Below are positions 17,338 through 25,172 of a stretch of 25,172 nt of DNA, piece by piece. Location: assembly GCA_009731375.1 (NCBI GenBank), contig BJOX01000245.1, positions 389,403-414,574 on the forward strand, given 5' to 3'. The first letter of the stretch is position 1. Every line of letters starts with the position of its first letter. The notes beneath the pieces are model-generated. The model searched no databases. It was not told where the DNA came from and saw nothing but the letters and a program-made list of their open reading frames with translations. This DNA comes from Paulinella micropora (Eukaryota; Cercozoa; Imbricatea; Euglyphida). Position numbers and translations under genes: made by a program.

Positions 17338-17550
17338 GATGGTGTTTTTGTTTTGTTTGTTTTGTTTGTTTTGTTTGTTTTGTTTGTTTGTTTTTTATTG
17401 TTGTTGTTGTTGTTGTTGTTGCTGTTGCTGTTGTTGTTGTTTTTGTTGTTGTTTTTGCTGTTGCTGTTGTTGTTGTTGTTGCTGTGGTTCTTGTTGTGTT
17501 GTTGTTGTTGTTTTCGTTTTGTTTTGCTTTGTTTTGTTTTGTTTGTGATT

Positions 17551-17584
<34 letters not shown>

Positions 17585-17600
17585 TATATGTGTTTTTTTC
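17151..17600. repeat. (GT)n - (TTTG)n - (TTG)n - (TTTTG)n - (TTG)n - (GT)n compound array
   Basis: Pure GT at ~17161-17200, TTTG units near 17243-17310, TTG near 17310-17338, TTTTG near 17346-17385, TTG with TGC variants to ~17500, then GT again near 17556-17585. The G/T strand bias is complete for over 400 bases. Confidence 0.95.
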
Positions 17601-17616
17601 TTGGGTCACGTGGCAT

Positions 17617-18690
17617 TTCCTTATACTTATACTTATACTTATACTTATACTTATACTTATACTTATACTTATACTTATACTGAAACTTATACTGAAACTT
17701 ATACTTATACTTATACTGACTGATACTTATACGTACACTTACACCTATACTTATACTTATGCTTGTACTGGTACTTATAATTAAAGTTATACTTATACAC
17801 TTATACTTAACCAATACGTATACTTATACTTCTACTTATACCTATGCTTATACTCATACTCATACTTACACCTATACTTACACCTATACTTATACTTCTA
17901 CTTCTACTTCTACTTCTACTTATGCTTATACTCATACTCATACTTATAATCATACTTATACTTATACTTATACTTATACTTATACTTATACTTATACTTA
18001 TACTTATACTTATACGTATACTTATACGTATACTTATACTGATACTTACACCTATACTTACACCTATACTTATACTTATACTTCTACTTCTACTTCTACT
18101 TATACCTATGCTTATACTCATACTCATACTTATACTCATACTTACACCTATACTTATACGTATACTTCTACTTATACTTATACCTATGCTTATACTCATA
18201 CTCATACTTACACCTATACTTACACCTATACTTATACTTATACTTCTACTTATACTTATACTCATACTCATACTTATCCGCATGCTTACACGTATACTTA
18301 TACTTATACTTATACTCATACTCATACTTATACTCATACTTACACCTATACTTATACTTATACTTATGCTTATACTTATACTTATGCCTATGCTTATACT
18401 CATTCTCATACTTACACCTATAATACTTATACTTATACTTATACTTATACTTTCCTTATACTTATACTCATACTTACACCTATACTTATACTTATACTTA
18501 TACTTATACTTATACTTATACTTATACTTATACTTATACTTATACTTATACTCATACTTATACTCATACTTACACCTATACCTATACTTATGCTTATGCT
18601 TATACTTATACTTATACTTATACTTATACTTATACTTATACTTATACTTATACTTATACTTACTCGTATACTTATATTTATACCTTCGTT
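17617..18690. repeat. ~1.07-kb hexanucleotide (CTTATA)n array with higher-order variants
   Basis: CTTATA units interspersed with CTTCTA, CTCATA, CTTACA, CCTATA and CTTATG variants. The variants recur in order: a ~65-base composite beginning CCTATGCTTATACTCATACT occurs at 17841 and again at 18183, with partial copies near 18111 and 18387. The apparent Thr-Tyr and Ser-Ile repeat proteins are artefacts. Confidence 0.95.
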
Positions 18691-18762
18691 CCCCAAGCTA
18701 TTGAGATAGATAGATAGATAGATAGATAGTATACTTATATTTATATTTTCGTTCCCCAAGCT

Positions 18763-18805
<43 letters not shown>
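18667..18805. repeat. Duplicated 63-bp junction segment leading into (GATA)n
   Basis: TATACTTATATTTATA plus CTTCGTTCCCCAAGCTAT and a short GATA run begins at 18667 and recurs at 18730 with a few changes. The second copy opens into a longer (GATA)n ending near 18805. Confidence 0.85.
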
Positions 18806-18806
<1 letters not shown>

Positions 18807-19100
18807 CAATGTCCAAATATAGCAATCTTAAGGTCCAGTGGCAAAATTTCGGCCAGGAAATATTTCGGCCAGTGATTTTTCACCGCAGAATACGTTGTTT
18901 TTGCACAAAACTTTGGGTGGCCGGAATTCTTCCCCGGACTTTCACCGCATGATACGTGATTTTTTTTGGCCAAAATTTGATTTGGCCGAATTTTTTTCAC
19001 TTGTTCCTTACGGAAATCTTACTGTCGCAATAAATACACGCGCACTGTGATGTCTAGCCAGTCTTGATTGTGTTTCATCGGTTGACGTTCGGAAAAAGGT
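18806..19100. repeat. Unique-looking island built of a degenerate repeat with TTTCGGCCA motifs
   Basis: Contains repeated TTTCGGCCA strings (~18846 and ~18861), two related modules TTCACCGCAGAATACG (~18881) and TTCACCGCATGATACG (~18941), and ATTTGGCCGAA near 18979. Its right part (18955-19011) is present inverted at 19788-19845. There is no coding potential beyond chance frames. Confidence 0.65.
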
Positions 19101-19607
19101 NNNNNNNNNNNNNNNNNNNNNNNNNNNNNNNNNNNNNNNNNNNNNNNNNNNNNNNNNNNNNNNNNNNNNNNNNNNNNNNNNNNNNNNNNNNNNNNNNNNN
19201 NNNNNNNNNNNNNNNNNNNNNNNNNNNNNNNNNNNNNNNNNNNNNNNNNNNNNNNNNNNNNNNNNNNNNNNNNNNNNNNNNNNNNNNNNNNNNNNNNNNN
19301 NNNNNNNNNNNNNNNNNNNNNNNNNNNNNNNNNNNNNNNNNNNNNNNNNNNNNNNNNNNNNNNNNNNNNNNNNNNNNNNNNNNNNNNNNNNNNNNNNNNN
19401 NNNNNNNNNNNNNNNNNNNNNNNNNNNNNNNNNNNNNNNNNNNNNNNNNNNNNNNNNNNNNNNNNNNNNNNNNNNNNNNNNNNNNNNNNNNNNNNNNNNN
19501 NNNNNNNNNNNNNNNNNNNNNNNNNNNNNNNNNNNNNNNNNNNNNNNNNNNNNNNNNNNNNNNNNNNNNNNNNNNNNNNNNNNNNNNNNNNNNNNNNNNN
19601 NNNNNNN
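19101..19607. other. 507-base N gap
   Basis: Unsequenced; flanked on the right by an (ATGG)n array, and on both sides by inverted copies of one repeat. Confidence 0.97.
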
Positions 19608-19680
19608 ATGGATGGATGCATGGATGGATGGATGGGTGGGTGGGTGGGTGGGTGGGTGGATGGATGGATGGACGGACGGG
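19608..19680. repeat. (GATG)n/(GGTG)n array
   Basis: ATGG units, a GGTG block (19635-19657), then GATG/GACG units, starting at the right edge of the N gap. Confidence 0.95.
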
Positions 19681-19848
19681 TAATGCTGGCATAGGCTCCC
19701 CAACAGCTGATTACTGATCTGGTGTTTTCCAAAGTGAAGGAGTTTGGCGACCGGCCCGCTTTCATCGATGCTACATCAGGGTCAGGAATAAGGGACAAGT
19801 GGAAGAAATTTCGGCCAAATCAAATTTTTGGCCAAAAACAACGTGTCA
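19681..19848. repeat. Unique island ending in an inverted copy of the 18955-19011 repeat
   Basis: 19788-19845 is about 85% identical by eye to the reverse complement of 18955-19011. It shares ATTCGGCCAAATCAAATTTT-type sequence and a GGACAAGTG lead. No gene is seen in the remaining ~100 bases. Confidence 0.7.
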
Positions 19849-19851
19849 TTT

Positions 19852-19915
<64 letters not shown>

Positions 19916-20095
19916 CGTTGATTTTGTCGTTGTTGTTGTTGTTGTTGTTGTTGTCGTTGTTGTCGTCGTCGTCGTCGTCGTTGTTGTTGTTGTTGTTGTT
20001 GACGTCGTTTGTGGTTGTTGTTGTTGTTGCTCTTGTTGTTTTTGTTTTTGTTGTTGTTGTTGTTGTTGTTGTTGTTGATTTTGTTGTTGTTGATT

Positions 20096-20153
<58 letters not shown>

Positions 20154-20185
20154 CGTCGTCGTTGTTGTTGTTGATTTTGTTGATT

Positions 20186-20220
<35 letters not shown>

Positions 20221-20308
20221 CTTGTTGTTGATTGGTTGATTTGGTTGATTTTTGTTGATTTTGTTGTTGTTGTTGTTGTTTTCGTTGTTGTCGTTGTTGT
20301 CGTTGTCG

Positions 20309-20345
<37 letters not shown>

Positions 20346-20440
20346 CGTTGTTGTCGTTGCTGTTGTTGATTTTGTTGATTTTGTTGTTGTTGTTGTTGTT
20401 GTTGTCGTTGTTGTCGTTGTTGTCGTTGTTGTCGTTGATT

Positions 20441-20483
<43 letters not shown>

Positions 20484-20488
20484 CGTCG

Positions 20489-20525
<37 letters not shown>

Positions 20526-20870
20526 CGTCGTCGTCGTTGTTGTTGCTGTTGTTGTTGTCGTCGTCGTCGTCGTCGTTGTTGTTGTTGTTGTTGTTGTCGT
20601 CGTCGTCGTCGTTGTTGTTGTTGTCGTCGTTTTGTCGTCGTTTGTTGTTGTTCTTGTTGTTGCTCTTGTTGTTGCTCTTGTTGTTGCTCTTGTTGCTCTT
20701 GTTGTTGTCATCATCGTTGTTGTTGTTGTTGTTGTTGTTGTTGTTATTGTCGTTATCGTCGTCGTCGTCGTCGTCGACGTCGTCGTTGTTGTTGTTGTTG
20801 TTGTTGTTGTTGTCGTCGTCGTCTTCGTCGTCGTCGTCATTGTTCTTATTGTTTTTTTTTTTTTTTTTCC
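19849..20870. repeat. ~1-kb (TTG)n array with GTC blocks and GATTTTG inserts, ending in poly(T)
   Basis: TTG units with GTC runs (for example ~19963-19980 and ~20756-20780), repeated GATTTTGTTGATTTTG inserts (~20076-20100, 20172-20187, 20366-20382), a run of five GCTCTTGTTGTT-like units (~20654-20705), and about 18 T near 20852-20869. Very long Val or Leu frames across it are artefacts. Confidence 0.96.
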
Positions 20871-20898
20871 CCTTATTATCAGCGGTCCTTTGGATAAG

Positions 20899-21107
<209 letters not shown>

Positions 21108-21150
21108 GCACAGGCTGAACAAGCTAGAGGTGCTGGATCGCAGAGCGATG
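21108..21150. other. 43-base spacer between opposed CTAT and GATA arrays
   Basis: Non-repetitive sequence separating two complementary arrays. It would form the loop if the arrays paired. Confidence 0.7.
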
Positions 21151-21152
21151 GT

Positions 21153-21241
<89 letters not shown>

Positions 21242-21304
21242 AAGGTAGATAGGTAGATAGGTAGGTAGGTATATATATATACACATATATACATATAGAG
21301 AGAG

Positions 21305-21384
<80 letters not shown>

Positions 21385-21406
21385 GGATGGATGGATGGAT
21401 GGATGG
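21151..21406. repeat. (GATA)n array, complementary to the CTAT array, ending in (GATG)n at a gap
   Basis: GATA units to ~21240, GGTA and TATATACACATATA interruptions to ~21300, GATA again to ~21381, then GATG units up to the N gap. Confidence 0.97.
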
Positions 21407-21929
21407 NNNNNNNNNNNNNNNNNNNNNNNNNNNNNNNNNNNNNNNNNNNNNNNNNNNNNNNNNNNNNNNNNNNNNNNNNNNNNNNNNNNNNNNNNNNNNN
21501 NNNNNNNNNNNNNNNNNNNNNNNNNNNNNNNNNNNNNNNNNNNNNNNNNNNNNNNNNNNNNNNNNNNNNNNNNNNNNNNNNNNNNNNNNNNNNNNNNNNN
21601 NNNNNNNNNNNNNNNNNNNNNNNNNNNNNNNNNNNNNNNNNNNNNNNNNNNNNNNNNNNNNNNNNNNNNNNNNNNNNNNNNNNNNNNNNNNNNNNNNNNN
21701 NNNNNNNNNNNNNNNNNNNNNNNNNNNNNNNNNNNNNNNNNNNNNNNNNNNNNNNNNNNNNNNNNNNNNNNNNNNNNNNNNNNNNNNNNNNNNNNNNNNN
21801 NNNNNNNNNNNNNNNNNNNNNNNNNNNNNNNNNNNNNNNNNNNNNNNNNNNNNNNNNNNNNNNNNNNNNNNNNNNNNNNNNNNNNNNNNNNNNNNNNNNN
21901 NNNNNNNNNNNNNNNNNNNNNNNNNNNNN
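21407..21929. other. 523-base N gap
   Basis: Unsequenced. The base after it is the first base of a satellite unit, so the gap may hide further copies. Confidence 0.97.
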
Positions 21930-22475
21930 GAAATCAGAAGCTCCTTTTTTCTGACATTAGTCGATATCTCATCAGTTGATCTCATCACTTACTCCGTGGA
22001 GTGAACCAAGGCCACTTGAGGTGTCACTGACCCTCCCTTGGGCTTGGTTTTTTGAAATGGGTGCCATCTGTCGACAGACAGAGAATTAGGGGATGGTGTG
22101 GATGTGCTGGGCCCGTGGTGGGGTGCCTTATGTGTGCCTAGCCATACGCCTATAAGTCACATGCCGAAATAGCGACGGGAAGCACAATCCTGTTCCCTCA
22201 GGGTGCCCTTTCTCGCTTGTTGAGCCCGGAATAAAACCCACAGTGCTCTGTCGGTTTATACTAGACTGTCGAACAGTCTCGAAACTCCATCTGCTTACTG
22301 GGTCCTCTGTAATGGAGGTGGGAGCTCGTTCTGCAAGGGGCGCTTATGGAACGAGCCCTGGCCCCGCCTGGTACTAGGGAGCTTTGGTATCGCCTGTATC
22401 AGTCCCTTCCGTGCAAACATCACGGCTTAGCTGGGCATCGGGTTAATACTTTACCCACAGACTTCCTTGGTTGAC
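21930..22475. repeat. Tandem satellite unit 1 (546 bp)
   Basis: Begins GAAATCAGAAGCTCC directly after the gap and ends CCTTGGTTGAC. It contains an 8-bp perfect stem (GCTCGTTC...GAACGAGC, ~22325-22358), GACTGT-CGA-ACAGTC, and CTGTCGACAG. Neither strand has a reading frame of 60 codons, so it is non-coding. It does not resemble 5S rRNA, U1, U2, U5 or U6 as I know them. Confidence 0.9.
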
Positions 22476-23023
22476 GAAATCAGAAGCTCCTTTTTTCTGA
22501 CATTAGTCGATATCTCATCAGTTGATCTCATCACTTACTCCACGGAGTGAACCAAGGCCACTTGAGGTGTCACTGACCCTCCCTTGGGCTTGGTTTTTTG
22601 AAATGGGTGCCATCTGTCGACAGACAGAGAATTAGGGGATGGTGTGGGTGTGCTGGGCCCGTGGTGGGGTGCCTTATGTGTGCCTAGCCATACGCCTATA
22701 AGTCACATGCCGAAATAGCGACGGGAAGCACACAATACTGTTCCCTCAGGGTGCCCTTTCTCGCTTGTTGAGCCCGGAATAAAACCCACAGTGCTCTGTC
22801 GGTTTATACTAGACTGTCGAACAGTCTCGAAACTCCATCTGCTTACTGTGTCCTCTGTAATGGAGGTGGGAGCTCGTTCTGCAAGGGGCGCTTATGGAAC
22901 GAGCCCTGGCCCCGCCTGGTACTAGGGAGATTTGGTATTGCCTGTATCAGTCCCTTCCGTGCAAACATCACGGCTTAGCTGGGCATCGGGCTAATACTTT
23001 ACCCACAGACTTCCTTGGTTGAC
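22476..23023. repeat. Tandem satellite unit 2 (548 bp)
   Basis: Head-to-tail with unit 1 and about 98% identical by eye: roughly eight substitutions and one 2-base insertion (AGCACACAATA versus AGCACAATC). Confidence 0.93.
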
Positions 23024-23067
23024 GAAATCAGAAGCTCCTTTTTTCTGGCATTAGTCGATATTTCATC
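23024..23067. repeat. Tandem satellite unit 3, cut after 44 bp by (CTAT)n
   Basis: The first 44 bases of the unit with two mismatches. The sequence then changes at TCATC into CTATCTA. In the intact units the same position reads TCATCAGTTG, so the array took over at a short similar string. Confidence 0.9.
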
Positions 23068-23318
<251 letters not shown>

Positions 23319-23344
23319 TTGTCTGACAGCAAGCAATCAAAGCC

Positions 23345-23552
23345 CTTAAAACACACACGCACACACACTCGCGTACACACATACACTTATACACACATAC
23401 ACACACACACACACAGACACACACACACACACACGCACACACGGACACACACACACACGCACACACACACACACACACACATGCATACATACACACACAC
23501 ACACACACACGCATACACACACAAACAAATAGTATGCTCCCTGTTATTTTTT

Positions 23553-23648
<96 letters not shown>
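23345..23648. repeat. (CA)n array followed by (CT)n array running into a gap
   Basis: ACACAC with GC and TATA interruptions (23350-23528), a short AATAGTATGCTCCC link that recurs near 25086, then CT repeats from ~23554 to the gap. Confidence 0.97.
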
Positions 23649-24236
23649 NNNNNNNNNNNNNNNNNNNNNNNNNNNNNNNNNNNNNNNNNNNNNNNNNNNN
23701 NNNNNNNNNNNNNNNNNNNNNNNNNNNNNNNNNNNNNNNNNNNNNNNNNNNNNNNNNNNNNNNNNNNNNNNNNNNNNNNNNNNNNNNNNNNNNNNNNNNN
23801 NNNNNNNNNNNNNNNNNNNNNNNNNNNNNNNNNNNNNNNNNNNNNNNNNNNNNNNNNNNNNNNNNNNNNNNNNNNNNNNNNNNNNNNNNNNNNNNNNNNN
23901 NNNNNNNNNNNNNNNNNNNNNNNNNNNNNNNNNNNNNNNNNNNNNNNNNNNNNNNNNNNNNNNNNNNNNNNNNNNNNNNNNNNNNNNNNNNNNNNNNNNN
24001 NNNNNNNNNNNNNNNNNNNNNNNNNNNNNNNNNNNNNNNNNNNNNNNNNNNNNNNNNNNNNNNNNNNNNNNNNNNNNNNNNNNNNNNNNNNNNNNNNNNN
24101 NNNNNNNNNNNNNNNNNNNNNNNNNNNNNNNNNNNNNNNNNNNNNNNNNNNNNNNNNNNNNNNNNNNNNNNNNNNNNNNNNNNNNNNNNNNNNNNNNNNN
24201 NNNNNNNNNNNNNNNNNNNNNNNNNNNNNNNNNNNN
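23649..24236. other. 588-base N gap inside a (CT)n array
   Basis: CT repeat on both sides, so the missing sequence is probably more of the same array. Confidence 0.95.
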
Positions 24237-24280
<44 letters not shown>

Positions 24281-24288
24281 CTCGCTCG

Positions 24289-24350
<62 letters not shown>

Positions 24351-24493
24351 TCCCTGAGCTTTCGCAGAGAGAGAGAGAGAGAGAGAGTATATACTTTCTT
24401 CTTTCTCTATTGTCTTTGACAACATAGAGATACATACATACATACATACATACATACATACTTTCTTTTGACCAGCGACCGAGCGATAGAGAG

Positions 24494-24542
<49 letters not shown>

Positions 24543-24598
24543 CATTCGTACATACATACATACATTCTTTCTTTCTTTTGACCAGCGAGCGAGCGAGC

Positions 24599-24668
<70 letters not shown>

Positions 24669-24783
24669 CATACATACATACATACATACATACATACATA
24701 CATACATACATACATACATACATACATACATGAGGAGTTCCTATACATACATCCATACATACATACATACATACATACAATCA
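24237..24783. repeat. (CT)n, (GA)n, (CATA)n and (GATA)n arrays with a recurring pyrimidine-rich motif
   Basis: CT to ~24350, a strand switch at GAGCTTTCGC, then GA. Motif copies with TTTCTTCTTTCTC...TTTGAC end at 24420, and CTTTCTTTTGACCAGCGA copies end near 24478 and 24588. Each is followed by CATA, GATA or GA arrays. Confidence 0.9.
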
Positions 24784-24880
24784 GCAATTACTTCAAACGC
24801 TTCGTTCTCAGCCGGTCGTGATCTTGAGGGCATGTGTAGTGGCTCGTTTGAAAGCTCTCATCAAGAGCTTTCTAATGAGA
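24784..24880. mobile_element. Second, truncated copy of the foldback family
   Basis: Matches the reverse complement of the inner part of 9257-9466. Shared strings include CGCTTCGTTCTCAGCC, AGTGGCTCGTTTGAAAGCTC and ATCAAGAGCTTTCTAATGAG, the last with a few changes. The central inverted repeat is AAAGCTCT (24851-24858) and AGAGCTTT (24864-24871). It lacks the outer terminal repeats and ends in microsatellite DNA on both sides (CATA left, GA right). Confidence 0.7.
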
Positions 24881-24889
24881 GAGAGAGAT

Positions 24890-24921
<32 letters not shown>

Positions 24922-25019
24922 TATGCTTTCTTCTCTCTCTTTTTTCTTTGACAGGGCGTCCCAGCGAGAGAGAGAGAGAGAGAGAGAGATAGACAGAGAG
25001 AGAGAGAGAGAGAGAGAGA

Positions 25020-25067
<48 letters not shown>

Positions 25068-25137
25068 TGAGAGACACAGTGAAAAATAGTATGCTTTCTC
25101 TTTCTCTCTGTTGTCTTTGACAGGATATCCCTTACCT

Positions 25138-25138
<1 letters not shown>
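24881..25138. repeat. (GA)n arrays with two further copies of the pyrimidine-rich motif
   Basis: GTATGCTTTCTTCTCTCTCT...TTTGACAGGGCGTCCCAGCGA (24921-24966) and GTATGCTTTCTCTTTCTCTC...TTTGACAGGATATCCC (25089-25131) punctuate GA arrays. A coding function is not supported. Confidence 0.9.

Positions 25139-25172
<34 letters not shown>
25139..25172. repeat. Terminal poly(C) run (34 bases)
   Basis: Pure C to the window end. Like the poly(G) at 15400, this may be a two-colour sequencing artefact read on the opposite strand at a contig end. Confidence 0.85.

Noticed and set aside
17759-18709. Thr-Tyr or Ser-Ile repeat proteins over the hexamer array
   Set aside because: They are open on both strands and in several frames with dipeptide periodicity equal to the hexamer; not genes.
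21930-23067. 5S rRNA, snRNA or spliced-leader array
   Set aside because: The unit lacks the conserved AAGTTAAGC-type 5S core, U2 and U6 hallmark strings and the dinoflagellate/perkinsid spliced-leader sequence on either strand. Considered from memory only; an Infernal search would settle it.

Overview
The window looks like part of a repeat-rich nuclear scaffold from a eukaryote. The only convincing genes are the gag and pol of a Ty3/gypsy-type (Metaviridae) retrotransposon. Everything to the right is a mosaic of very long microsatellites, short dispersed repeats, one tandem satellite and five N gaps. There are no bacterial-style operons, Shine-Dalgarno sites, CRISPR arrays or convincing host genes. 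The organism cannot be fixed from the sequence. The density of tri-, tetra- and hexanucleotide arrays fits a microsatellite-rich protist (a perkinsid or dinoflagellate relative is only a guess) or a marine invertebrate.

Layout. 1-9183: retrotransposon. gag is cut by the left edge and ends at 1693; pol runs 1769-7516; a 3' non-coding region of about 1.65 kb follows with LTR-like signals and a 28-base A run. 9192-9201: first N gap. 9257-9466: a 210-bp foldback (MITE-like) element with perfect 22-bp terminal inverted repeats. 9917-12613: microsatellites (TTC, TTCGTC, TTA, TAC, CATA, GATA). 12614-13935: largely unique island without a confident gene. 13941-14545: (CTGT)n facing (ACAG)n. 14560-15130: degenerate ~145-175-bp repeats. 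15167-17055: CATA, TTA, TTC and TAC arrays enclosing a SINE-like family with a tRNA-3'-end-like segment. 17151-18805: (GT)n, TTTG/TTG, a ~1.1-kb CTTATA hexamer array, then GATA. 18806-19848: unique islands with inverted copies of one repeat on either side of a 507-base gap. 19849-21406: TTG array, then (CTAT)n facing (GATA)n. 21930-23067: two full copies and a fragment of a 546/548-bp tandem repeat. 23068-25172: CTAT, CA, CT, GA and CATA arrays with a recurring short motif, a second foldback-family copy, and a terminal C run.

How the genes work together. gag and pol lie in the same frame. They are separated by one UGA followed by CGG and then a stop-free 25-codon linker, so the simplest reading is Gag plus a Gag-Pol fusion made by stop-codon readthrough. 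Pol has the Ty3 order protease - RT - RNase H - integrase - GPY/F, with all RT, RNase H and integrase catalytic residues present. Oddities are a CCCH finger plus RGG tail in Gag, a D-T-M protease site, an insertion ahead of the RT YIDD box and a long unrecognised C-terminal tail. The intact frames suggest a young element.

The most interesting candidates are the readthrough gag-pol design, the foldback family present at both ends of the window, and a nested 5'-truncation series of a microsatellite-tailed repeat at 15985-16578.
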